From an uncultured Prevotellaceae bacterium (lineage in GTDB: Bacteria; Bacteroidota; Bacteroidia; Bacteroidales; Bacteroidaceae): a stretch of DNA of 64,000 nucleotides. Position 1 is the first letter of the stretch, and each line of letters begins with the position of its first letter. Shown here in pieces: positions 9,201-17,402 of this stretch. Where the stretch lies: contig USTH01000001.1 in NCBI GenBank assembly GCA_900557555.1, forward strand, positions 4,479 through 68,478, in the 5' to 3' direction. The translations under genes were made by a program, and so were the position numbers. Below the pieces are notes generated by a model. That model did not search any database, was not told where the DNA came from, and worked only from the letters and a program-made list of their open reading frames with translations.

Positions 9201-9725
9201 TTATAACAATATTCTCTTTCTTGATTGTTGAAATTTTTTTTCTCCCTCACTATCATATCGTGTTATGGTTACTTTGAGCTCTTGAGATAAAGAATCCATT
9301 GAGCAATCGAAATCCATCAGGCCGGAAGAGGATTCTAAAGTAAAATCCTTTGAACCACCAACTATGCCATAGAGACTAAATGGCTCATAATACGTTCCAC
9401 TTCTTTTTGTTCCAGAAGGTATTCCTGCACAAGATAACTGAACTCTATCAACTCCTATTTCGGCTTTAGTAACAATAGTGACATCCATATCCTCCACCTT
9501 TTCATACGTAAGTTTAGCACTCCATATAAACGAGCAATCTACATCCCAACTACCCCCATAGGAAGATTGAATCGTGCCATGTCCGCCACCCGATTCACCA
9601 TAACTTACATTACCTCCGCTCCCTGAGCCAGATCCTTTTTGTGGCATTCTGTTCACTTGTAGTTTGTTTTCTTTTGCATTCTGTTCATTTTCTGCAGAAA
9701 ATTTAATAGGTTTAATTGTCTTCAT
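9201..9725 (-). CDS. Leader-like Gly/Ser-rich protein (copy B), frameshifted near its end
   Basis: 174 residues as read. It starts MKTIKPIKFSAENEQNAKEN, a polar leader-like segment without a hydrophobic signal, followed by GSGSGSGG and a SGGGHG motif, then a beta-rich body. It aligns with the 197-residue protein at 12983-13576 (GGSWDV, LTYEKVEDM, YYEPF). A run of eight A (plus-strand T 9234-9241) precedes the divergence. Reading one extra A restores a tail EKPEIRLVSC that matches the paralogue's KPEIRLMSC and ends at 9124, overlapping the next gene by 16 bases as in copy A. A TATATTTG -7 box lies at 9776-9769. The leader pattern resembles Bacteroidales GG-type natural-product precursors, but function is unproven. 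Confidence 0.65.
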   Translation of the reverse strand: MKTIKPIKFSAENEQNAKENKLQVNRMPQKGSGSGSGGNVSYGESGGGHGTIQSSYGGSWDVDCSFIWSAKLTYEKVEDMDVTIVTKAEIGVDRVQLSCAGIPSGTKRSGTYYEPFSLYGIVGGSKDFTLESSSGLMDFDCSMDSLSQELKVTITRYDSEGEKKFQQSRKRILL

Positions 9726-9768
9726 AAATCCATATAATTTAATGGTTAATAATAATTTCTTTGCAATG

Positions 9769-9804
9769 CAAATATAGTATTATATTTAACGTAAAATAAA
9801 CAAA
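9769..9804 (-). promoter_or_regulatory. Promoter candidate for leader-like protein copy B
   Basis: On the minus strand a TTTG at 9804-9801 and a TATATTTG -7 box at 9776-9769, followed by the ATG at 9725. The spacing (24 bases) is longer than the usual 19-21, so only the -7 box is well supported. Confidence 0.45.
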
Positions 9805-9834
9805 CAGGAAACTTTTTCATACATCAAAATATTT

Positions 9835-11739
9835 TTAGTTACAATTCATCATTCGCACAAGTTTTCCTGCGAGTCCATGACATAATGAAAGATCATTGTC
9901 AACAGAATTCATGACAAACTTCGCTAACGAAATGGCAGGTTTCTCGTATTTCCCTATTCGCATATGCTCAAATACCACAGTTTGTCGCCTCAAACTATCT
10001 GAAATATTGATAGGCAGTTGGTTTATGGCTTCACGTATCTCAGCGAAAAAAGATTCTGCAAAAATACTTTTTCCTTTGTTATTGTACATATGGATGTTGA
10101 CATACATCAAAAGTCCTTCCAGACCTTTTTCCAACGTCAAGTCTCTCATACGTAATACGGAGTAATGCATAACCCTCTTATCTATAGCCTCACACACCAC
10201 AGAAGTATCAATATCAACGAGTTCAAGGAAGCGCAAATAATCTAATGCAAAACCGATGCCCAACATGCCCGATTCAAAATCAAGGCTAACGTTGTCTGGA
10301 ATATTCGTTATGGTTTTGTTAATGCTAAAGATGCAGAAATCACTAATTGGCGCCACCTTATATTTGTGTGCATACTCCATCAGTGCCACAACTACCCCTA
10401 TTCTACCAGTGAGGAAACCTCGCGAAACCATATCATTGCACTTCAACATCAACCTATAGACATCATCTCTGTCAAGTACAGATAAACCATCTTTGTTAGA
10501 AACGACATCTTTGCCTAATGTCATATCTTCAAACAATCTAAGATACGATTTTTTCATTTGGTTGATGGTATAATGAGCCATATATGTATTGTGGGCATTT
10601 ACACGCAATTGTTGTCGCTGGCTATCATCAAGATGGCACAAGCGTTCGGTTGCCATAATCAGGTTTTGGACATACCTGTTAGGCTTCTCATGATTCTCGA
10701 TTGGAGCTACAACAGCATTATACCCATCACGAAACATAGACCTCAACCCAATACCATCAGATGCGATAATTGGCACTCCGCAAGCAAGCATCTCCACCCC
10801 GACATAGCCAAGCTGCTCACAATAAGACGGGATAATGCCAATGTCTGCGATGTGATACCACATCATCAGTTCAGATTTAGCTACATGCCCCGCATAAATT
10901 ATCTTGGTGCGGTTTTTCGGACATAGTCTCAATACAGTTTCTATATCATACACATTGCCCAGTATCACAAGTTTTAGTCTGTGGAAGCGCAATGCCAATT
11001 CCTCAAAAGCACTCAACATAGCCTCGAAGCCCTTGCACTTGGTTGTTCTCCCAACAAACAGCATTATTTGATCATCTTGATTCACACCCAGCAGAGCCTT
11101 TATTTTTTCTTTGTTTTCACTTTGCAGAGAGTGAATCTCTCTACCATGAGGAATGAAACTTATCTTCTGTTTGTCAACTTCATAGATTGTCTTTAACAGT
11201 TCCATCGTATCACGATTCAAGACAATCACCCGACCCGCAAGTTGATACATCTCCTTTTCACGCACCGCCAAACGTTTCAGCATGAGATACCTACCTGTAC
11301 CATCTCCCTGAGAATCTGATTCGTTCATGATAGTTTTGAATTTCTCTATATCACCAAGAAGTCTCTCAGTCCATATTTGGTCATGAATAATAAAGACAGT
11401 CTTTGACAATGGAAAATATTCTTTCAGTCCTCTCAACAATGCGTCACAGAGGAAATAATTCAACAAGAATACATTCTCTTCGGCATCATTCACCTCCATT
11501 CTTATAATAGAAAGACCTATCTCATAATTATCCAAAAATGCACCTCCACAGAAAAATGGAAATCGCATATAAGTCACACCATCTCTATCTTCCTTCTGAA
11601 AGGAGCTAACACTATCATTAAACGATAATATCGTAATCTGTATCTCCTCTGACAGGCATTGACACAGATCAAAAACATATGTGCCAATTCCATTTTGGGA
11701 GGAATTGGCACATTCATCGAAAACATACAGTTTTATCAT
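9835..11739 (-). CDS. GT4 glycosyltransferase with a LanC-like C-terminal domain
   Basis: 634 residues from the ATG at 11739, which overlaps the lipoprotein stop (ATGA); the frame is open further upstream only because it crosses that gene. Residues 1 to about 405 form a GT-B/GT4 transferase: FVGRTTKCKGFEAMLSAF at the donor domain start and EMLACGVPIIASDGIGLRS as the nucleotide-sugar motif. Residues of about 425-634 carry four LanC-style repeats, GFLTGRIG, GMLGIG, GLEGLL and the final LCHGLAG, the last with a Cys-His pair as in LanC zinc sites; the WCxG repeat is absent. It resembles glycosyltransferases of Bacteroidales peptide-modification loci (as I recall, TIGR04157). Likely a cytosolic modifier of the neighbouring leader-bearing proteins. 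Confidence 0.8.
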   Translation of the reverse strand: MIKLYVFDECANSSQNGIGTYVFDLCQCLSEEIQITILSFNDSVSSFQKEDRDGVTYMRFPFFCGGAFLDNYEIGLSIIRMEVNDAEENVFLLNYFLCDALLRGLKEYFPLSKTVFIIHDQIWTERLLGDIEKFKTIMNESDSQGDGTGRYLMLKRLAVREKEMYQLAGRVIVLNRDTMELLKTIYEVDKQKISFIPHGREIHSLQSENKEKIKALLGVNQDDQIMLFVGRTTKCKGFEAMLSAFEELALRFHRLKLVILGNVYDIETVLRLCPKNRTKIIYAGHVAKSELMMWYHIADIGIIPSYCEQLGYVGVEMLACGVPIIASDGIGLRSMFRDGYNAVVAPIENHEKPNRYVQNLIMATERLCHLDDSQRQQLRVNAHNTYMAHYTINQMKKSYLRLFEDMTLGKDVVSNKDGLSVLDRDDVYRLMLKCNDMVSRGFLTGRIGVVVALMEYAHKYKVAPISDFCIFSINKTITNIPDNVSLDFESGMLGIGFALDYLRFLELVDIDTSVVCEAIDKRVMHYSVLRMRDLTLEKGLEGLLMYVNIHMYNNKGKSIFAESFFAEIREAINQLPINISDSLRRQTVVFEHMRIGKYEKPAISLAKFVMNSVDNDLSLCHGLAGKLVRMMNCN

Positions 11740-12214
11740 TCCTCTGAAAATCTTTGAGGACAATAGTCCACGTTGCGAATGGGATTTTTTATTCCCATTA
11801 TAGCCGGGCAGACCCACGGCCCATAGAGCACCACCTTGAGCTTGAGGCTATTGCCACTTGACTTCGGGGCGGTCACTTGATACCAATCCTTTCCCAGATA
11901 GGTCACATCATAGCCACCTTGGGCGAACTCACGGTAAGAACAGGGCAAAAACATGTCTGCCCTATTGTCTTTCTTGGCAATCTGGCTGTCTGCCATAGCC
12001 ACCAAGCGTTGAGGCAAGGAGTAGAAATAGCTCTTGCGAAGCTTCTTGAGATTATTATCCGAAGACAGCAGATTATTATAGAACTGACGTACGAATGCCA
12101 TCCTACGCTCGTTAACTTTGGTAGCGAAGCGGTCGAAGTCTGCCTCGGTCACAAGTGACCGCCTCCCGGTTTCTTTGTAAATTATCGGACAAAGATATTC
12201 AAAAAACATGTAAT
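11727..12214. repeat. Near-identical block shared with 7826-8313
   Basis: Second member of the pair, covering the 3' half of the intact lipoprotein and the first codons of the glycosyltransferase gene. Confidence 0.85.
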
Positions 12215-12998
12215 CATCATCGTACAGAGTATAACCCAACATCTTGTTTGTGTTTTTGGGTTTGTAACCAACATCGCAGATGTCTATATTCATTTTTCTA
12301 TTTCTGACACCCACTATTACAGGGTTGAGATGCTTACCCGAATACTCCACTTTTATAGATACTGTATCTGTTTCTCCTTGGCAGAAAATATCAAACCACC
12401 CTCCGTTTTTGTATTTCACTTTATAAAATGTCGTTTCATTGTCTACTCCATTTGTAGGTTTAAGAATCTGCCAACCACCTAAGTCACGATATTGATTGTT
12501 GCTAACAACGGATTCAATCTTCTTCTTAACACTGGCAGACAAATATGGCATATACATCTTGTTAAACCTGTCATAGACGAAAACATTCTTATCCATTGCC
12601 GCAAGCATTCTCAAGAGACACCTTCTTGTGACCTTATGCATTAGGTCTTTCAGTTTCTCTATGTCATACTCCGACACATATCCTTCTGGGCAAAACACTG
12701 CATAGCGGTAGTCTCGTAGCAGATAGTGACCATGTGTATTACCACCAAGACCATAAAAGTGTCGATATCCCATTATACTGCTACCTTCATATTGTCCGTC
12801 CCGTCCATAGTCCGTTTTATCTCCCAGCGAACGCATTAGGACAAACTCATTGGGAGCTCTGCCCCATTCTCCGTAATCTATTTTAGGGTCATAACCACCC
12901 CAATAAGTGTATCCCAAATACTGATACCTTCTTTCAGTACAAGAGAACAACAGGTGCAGCACGAAGCCAAGAATAATGACTTTTAAGAAAGTACGCAT
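11736..12998 (-). CDS. Two-domain lipoprotein (copy A), intact
   Basis: 420 residues with an SPII signal (HLLFSC, lipid Cys20). Two tandem copies of one domain are visible, about residues 98-235 and 263-410. Each has a helical start, an aromatic motif (GGWQIL/GWFDIF; GGYDVTY/DWYQVT) and an ending PVIVGVRN or PAIMGIKNP. The single-domain protein at 6930-7535 is a relative. It overlaps the upstream leader-like gene by 16 bases and the downstream glycosyltransferase by 4, so the three are almost certainly co-translated. It may be an immunity, binding or export partner for the leader-like protein, but that is inference from context only. Confidence 0.8.
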   Translation of the reverse strand: MRTFLKVIILGFVLHLLFSCTERRYQYLGYTYWGGYDPKIDYGEWGRAPNEFVLMRSLGDKTDYGRDGQYEGSSIMGYRHFYGLGGNTHGHYLLRDYRYAVFCPEGYVSEYDIEKLKDLMHKVTRRCLLRMLAAMDKNVFVYDRFNKMYMPYLSASVKKKIESVVSNNQYRDLGGWQILKPTNGVDNETTFYKVKYKNGGWFDIFCQGETDTVSIKVEYSGKHLNPVIVGVRNRKMNIDICDVGYKPKNTNKMLGYTLYDDDYMFFEYLCPIIYKETGRRSLVTEADFDRFATKVNERRMAFVRQFYNNLLSSDNNLKKLRKSYFYSLPQRLVAMADSQIAKKDNRADMFLPCSYREFAQGGYDVTYLGKDWYQVTAPKSSGNSLKLKVVLYGPWVCPAIMGIKNPIRNVDYCPQRFSEE

Positions 12999-13576
12999 GA
13001 CATAAGTCTTATCTCAGGTTTATTACCGGAATCATTAATAAAAAAAATGAATTCCATACCTATTCGCTTCTTTTCTGTTTTTGTTGTTGAAGAAATTTCC
13101 TTGCCATTCTTATCATATTCTCTTACTACAACTTTAAATTCTTCCTCTGAAGTATTTGTAGACCAAGCAATGTCATGCAAGCCCATTGAAGACTCCTTCA
13201 TACTTCCATCCGAGCCAACGTTCATACCCTGGTTAAACGGCTCGTAATATTTGCCATCTACAGTTGTTCCGGCTGGCACACCACGACAAGATACAACAAT
13301 ATTACTAAGGGTTACAACTGCCTTAGTAACAACAATCGCATTCATGTCCTCAACTTTTTCGTATGTAAGTTCTGAAGACCACCGAAAAGAACAACTGACA
13401 TCCCACGAGCCACCAAAGGACGAAGAAACAGAACCATGTCCTCCACCATAATCATTACCTTTAATGGTTTCTTCACTTCCAGAGCCACTTGGTGGCATTC
13501 TCTTTACATGTACCTCGGTCTTGTTTGCGTCACACTCTCTCTGTACAGAAAAACTCGCTGATTTAATCTCTTTCAT
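12983..13576 (-). CDS. Leader-like Gly/Ser-rich protein (copy A), intact
   Basis: 197 residues, beginning MKEIKSASFSVQRECDANKT with no hydrophobic signal. A RMPPSGSGS stretch and a GGGHG motif follow, then a body with predicted beta strands (GGSWDVSCSFRW, LTYEKVEDM, YYEPF) and a tail KPEIRLMSC. The copy B homologue keeps the leader layout and GSGS/GGGHG motifs. Its last 16 bases overlap the lipoprotein start. Leader plus adjacent modifying enzyme suggests a ribosomally made, enzymatically modified exported product; no known precursor family is clearly matched. TATATTTG at 13633-13626 is a probable -7 box. Confidence 0.7.
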   Translation of the reverse strand: MKEIKSASFSVQRECDANKTEVHVKRMPPSGSGSEETIKGNDYGGGHGSVSSSFGGSWDVSCSFRWSSELTYEKVEDMNAIVVTKAVVTLSNIVVSCRGVPAGTTVDGKYYEPFNQGMNVGSDGSMKESSMGLHDIAWSTNTSEEEFKVVVREYDKNGKEISSTTKTEKKRIGMEFIFFINDSGNKPEIRLMSCVLS

Positions 13577-13625
13577 TACACAATAATTTTTACAGGTTAA
13601 ACAATAAGATTTTATTTACACTCTG

Positions 13626-13651
13626 CAAATATAATTATTTATTTTTACAAA
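13626..13651 (-). promoter_or_regulatory. Promoter candidate for the intact cassette
   Basis: Minus-strand TTTG at 13651-13648 and TATATTTG at 13633-13626, inside a short inverted repeat (CTCTG...CAGAG). The 14-base gap between the boxes is short for a Bacteroidetes promoter, so only the -7 box is well supported. Confidence 0.45.
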
Positions 13652-13746
13652 CAGAGTTTTATTAACGAAAAACGATACAACGGAGACTGTAGGGCAAACT
13701 TTTCTGTCTGTCCATGTTTTCTTCCAAGAACCGATATTCCCTATCC

Positions 13747-16221
13747 TTACTTCACCACAATTTTCTTTGACACCACGCACTGTCCGTCAACTGCTGTGAT
13801 GACATAGACACCTGCTGACAGTGACGGCAGAGAAGTCCACCCTCTGGCATTGGCAGAACCGTGCCAAAGAGTCTGTCCGCTGAGCGAGGTCAGGCGACAC
13901 ACTGCATCAGGGGCAACACCTTTTACCATAAGCTGCGTGACATTGCCATAGGCACGAGTGAGAACACTCGGTGTGGCATTATCGTCTGTCGGGCCACCGA
14001 TACCGACGGCGTCAGGTGAAGTAAAGCGAGATGTTGCACCGTAGGTGATGCCTTTTTCGGTAGTAGCGAAAGCACGGTAACAATATGTCGTGTTAGGACT
14101 AATATCAGTAAGGGCCACGTCCATGGCGTCATCTGCAACAAGGAGCACTTGAACAGCACTTGGGAACGAAGGGCTTTGGACACCGCCGTCCCTGACAGCC
14201 CAATACTCGAAACCCCGTCTGACAATCTTGTCGGAACCTGCAACAACGAAGCCCTTGAGCCATACGATGTCATCCTCTATGGTGTAGGTTGAAGTATATA
14301 CATCCGGCTCAAAGTATACGTAGGCGTCGGCAGTTCCAAATGCCAGCCATTCACCAAAATAGTAAGTTCCGTCGCTGTCCTTGTAGTACGGGCGGTATTT
14401 GTAATAGGTGTTGACATTAAGGTTTTTCAACGAGCCCGACATCTTGCCGTTGATAATGGGGCAATCTGAATAGGTGGATGGCACAAGGTCGGGGGCATCA
14501 TAGCGCCGCCACTCAAAGCCTCCGCCTTTTGAGGCTTCGCAGTTTGTGGTGGCACAGATGCGTGCCGTGTGGTCTGACACACATTCGGCAGGCAATGTGG
14601 TTATAGTGACAGATTTGGTCGTGACAGATGAATATGCAGAGTAGCTCACTCTTCCGTTGCACTCCACACAAAAACGTGCTTTGTAGGTTGAGTTGGGTTT
14701 AAGCCCTTCTGCAGCAAACTTTGTGCTGTTGGTCCACTGCACCTTGCCGTTCCATTCCCAGCCCCAACGGTGGGCCACAGCGTCCAGCTTAGTCCAAGAG
14801 CCTTCAAAGGCTGCTGTTGTCACCCCCGAAGAGGTGGAGGTTACTACAGGCTCCAGGCCTTTCATGTTTCCCGAAGAGCTATAGCCTTCATATATTTTCC
14901 CATTATAAACAGCATAGGTTCTTACTGAATAATATCCACCAGGGGGAAAGCCCGTAACCTTAACCACATCAGCAGCCTTTTTGCCTTGTGGCAAACGAGT
15001 TCCGTCAGATAATATTACTCCCACCTCCGAGGGCTTTACGTACTTGTCTTCCAAAGCAGAGACACGCCCTGTCACGTATGTTTGTCCCACCGACGTTATT
15101 GCTATATTGCTATAAAAACCTCCGTTTTCGAAATGCTCCAGTGTATCTCGTTTTCCGCCAAGAGTATATATCACTTGTACTTCAAATCCATCAAGCCCTG
15201 CGTTTTCAAGCACATAATGGTTTGTAGAGTCCAATCTGCAGGGACGTCCGTTGCACGTTGTGCTCTCCACTTTTATCATATTCTTGTTGTAAGGATTTAC
15301 TATAGAATCAAGGGCAAACATACATTTATTGAAGCCACCACCATAAGTAGTGTTTATTGACAAACAGTATTTGCGAGTGAAAGAGAAGTTTCCCTTGAGC
15401 TTTTCAGCCATATTAGGATATGCATAAGTAAACGTGTATTTGCTGATACCGTTTTTGTTAATAAGGGAATATGCAAGGTTGTCTATATCTTCTGCATCAA
15501 CATAGATGTTCCTTATGTTACTTCCGAAGCAGGCTTCGTCGCACACTCGACTCACCTTGTCAGTTATTATCAAATCTTTATTGGCAGGCGGAACAAGAAC
15601 TAAAGGCTTTTTGTTGTTAGCCGAAGCCACCTGTTCGTAAACATACCCATCGACCCCTGTGGCATAAAACAATGATTTGACTATGACGTTTTTTAGATTA
15701 TAGCAATTACCAAATGGCTTTATGTTAAGTTTTTGGATATTTTCGCCGATATAGATTGTTTCGATATTACTGTTAAAGAATGCAGCGACTCCGATTTCCT
15801 TAACATTACGATCTTTGGGGAAATATACCGTTTTTATGGCTTTGTTGTCATAAAAAGCCCTTGTAAGATCATTGCAGTAATAATGCACCTTGCCGTTTAC
15901 TTTTTTATTGCCGTTCGTTTCACTTGTATAATATAGATACACGCCAGAGCCTCCATAGTAACAATCTCCTCCGCTTGAAATTTTGGCATCTGACAAATCA
16001 AGAATCTCAAGGTTTGACAGTCTGTTAATTTCATTTATATCCGAACCATTTATCGGCCCACTGAGTTTTAACTCTGTAACCTCTCCGTTGTCGGTCCCCT
16101 GCAGACGTGTAGAAAGGGTTCCGGCAGTAGTCAAAGTGACACTCAGTTTTTCTGCCTTCATTGGTGCAATAAATACCAACAACACACAGAAAAGAATCTT
16201 AACGACATTTGAGCTTCGCAT
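13747..16221 (-). CDS. BspA-like leucine-rich-repeat surface protein with T9SS-type C-terminus
   Basis: 824 residues. A Sec signal peptide (about residues 1-23, KILFCVLLVFIAPMKAEK) precedes an LRR_5-like region (ITELKLSG-type and LEILDLSDAKI repeats, then IKTVYFPKDRNVKEIG and IETIYIGENIQKL). The middle holds fibronectin-III-like repeats, for example LKPNSTYKARFCVECNG, VNTYYKYRPYYKD and ISPNTTYCYRAFATTEKG. The last 70 residues (LTSLSGQTLWHG, LSAGVYVITAVDG, SKKIVVK) match a T9SS type A sorting domain. It is expected on the cell surface, perhaps in adhesion. A TACTTTTG -7 box lies at 16267-16260. Confidence 0.85.
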   Translation of the reverse strand: MRSSNVVKILFCVLLVFIAPMKAEKLSVTLTTAGTLSTRLQGTDNGEVTELKLSGPINGSDINEINRLSNLEILDLSDAKISSGGDCYYGGSGVYLYYTSETNGNKKVNGKVHYYCNDLTRAFYDNKAIKTVYFPKDRNVKEIGVAAFFNSNIETIYIGENIQKLNIKPFGNCYNLKNVIVKSLFYATGVDGYVYEQVASANNKKPLVLVPPANKDLIITDKVSRVCDEACFGSNIRNIYVDAEDIDNLAYSLINKNGISKYTFTYAYPNMAEKLKGNFSFTRKYCLSINTTYGGGFNKCMFALDSIVNPYNKNMIKVESTTCNGRPCRLDSTNHYVLENAGLDGFEVQVIYTLGGKRDTLEHFENGGFYSNIAITSVGQTYVTGRVSALEDKYVKPSEVGVILSDGTRLPQGKKAADVVKVTGFPPGGYYSVRTYAVYNGKIYEGYSSSGNMKGLEPVVTSTSSGVTTAAFEGSWTKLDAVAHRWGWEWNGKVQWTNSTKFAAEGLKPNSTYKARFCVECNGRVSYSAYSSVTTKSVTITTLPAECVSDHTARICATTNCEASKGGGFEWRRYDAPDLVPSTYSDCPIINGKMSGSLKNLNVNTYYKYRPYYKDSDGTYYFGEWLAFGTADAYVYFEPDVYTSTYTIEDDIVWLKGFVVAGSDKIVRRGFEYWAVRDGGVQSPSFPSAVQVLLVADDAMDVALTDISPNTTYCYRAFATTEKGITYGATSRFTSPDAVGIGGPTDDNATPSVLTRAYGNVTQLMVKGVAPDAVCRLTSLSGQTLWHGSANARGWTSLPSLSAGVYVITAVDGQCVVSKKIVVK

Positions 16222-16330
16222 ATTTTAAATAATTTTAGTTTTTGCCTTATTTTAAGTTACAAAAGTATAAATTATTCTTGAGCCTTTCTGATTTCTGATA
16301 TTATTAATTTTATGTCTGTACGAATTTTAC

Positions 16331-16338
16331 TAAATTTG
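16331..16338 (+). promoter_or_regulatory. Promoter -7 box TAAATTTG
   Basis: A perfect TAnnTTTG box 34 bases before the glycosyltransferase start at 16373. No clear -33 element was seen. Confidence 0.5.
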
Positions 16339-16372
16339 CACTATCAACATCCTCACAATCTAACATCTCGAA

Positions 16373-17392
16373 ATGGCAAACATTCTTGCAACTCGTTTTT
16401 CTGCTCTGGGCGACGTGGCGATGACTATCAGTGTACTGAAGTCGTTTGCCGATGCCTACCCCAATGATCATATAACACTGCTGAGTCGTCCTTTCGTAGC
16501 TCCGTTGCTTGAAGGATTGCCCGCCAACGTGCATTTCCGTCCCGTCAACCTCAACGACTATAAGGGGGTCAACGGACTGCGCCGTCTTAGTCGCCAGCTC
16601 ATTGACGAGGGCTATGACGCACTGGCCGATATGCACGATGTGCTACGTACCAAAGTGGTGCGTTTCTTTTTCAGAAAAGCAAACCTGCCTGTGGCAACTA
16701 TAGACAAGGGACGTAAAGACCGCAAGCAGATTACTCGCATCAAAAACAAGCAACTGCGCCAACTCACACCATCACCCCAACGCTATGCCAACGTGCTGGC
16801 CCAACTGGGCTTCCCCATAACACTCAATGCACACCACATTTACGGCGACCAGCCTGCCGACATTTCTGACCTTGCTGATATAACAGGTATCAAGGGTACC
16901 GACACTTGGATAGGCATAGCCCCTTTTGCCGCCCACGAAGGCAAGATATACCCCCTGCCGCTAATGGAGGAGGTCATCTGTCGCCTTGCCGGCATCCCTG
17001 AACTCAAAATCTTTCTTTTTGGCAGCGGTGCTAAGGAGAAGCAGTGGTGCGACAGTGTCAGCCAGCCCAATGTGGTCTCCATGGTCGGCAAAACCAACCT
17101 CAGCAAAGAGTTGCGCCTGATGACCAACCTCAGCGTGATGGTGACTATGGACTCTGCCAATATGCACCTCAGTGCACTGGCAGGCACACCAACAGTGTCA
17201 ATCTGGGGAGCCACCCACCCCATGGCTGGCTTTGCAGGAATGCAGGCTTCAGGAAGTCGCATCGTGCAACTCGACATGGACTGCCGCCCATGCTCCATCT
17301 TTGGCAACAAAAAATGCATAAAAGGCAACTACCCATGCATGAACAACATTACGCCATGTCAGGTGACCGAAACGATAAAGCAATTCATCTAA
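16373..17392 (+). CDS. Glycosyltransferase family 9 (heptosyltransferase-like)
   Basis: 339 residues. It begins with the family's typical FSALGDVAMTISVLKSF element. Later it has the ADP-sugar site region FLFGSGAKEKQW and TMDSANMHLSALAGTPTVSIW, where GT9 enzymes carry D-S-x-x-M-H. The C-terminus is cysteine-rich (DCRPCSIFG, KKCIKGNYPCM, ITPC), as in many Bacteroidetes members. It is expected to add heptose or a similar sugar to lipid A-core. The acyltransferase gene follows after 10 bases, so both probably act in lipopolysaccharide assembly. Confidence 0.9.
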   Translation: MANILATRFSALGDVAMTISVLKSFADAYPNDHITLLSRPFVAPLLEGLPANVHFRPVNLNDYKGVNGLRRLSRQLIDEGYDALADMHDVLRTKVVRFFFRKANLPVATIDKGRKDRKQITRIKNKQLRQLTPSPQRYANVLAQLGFPITLNAHHIYGDQPADISDLADITGIKGTDTWIGIAPFAAHEGKIYPLPLMEEVICRLAGIPELKIFLFGSGAKEKQWCDSVSQPNVVSMVGKTNLSKELRLMTNLSVMVTMDSANMHLSALAGTPTVSIWGATHPMAGFAGMQASGSRIVQLDMDCRPCSIFGNKKCIKGNYPCMNNITPCQVTETIKQFI

Positions 17393-17402
17393 CACGCCAC
17401 AC

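Noticed and set aside
11740..11817. An N-terminal extension of the GT-LanC protein
   Set aside because: The extra 26 codons are the out-of-frame shadow of the lipoprotein gene. The ATGA overlap at 11739-11736 is the natural start.
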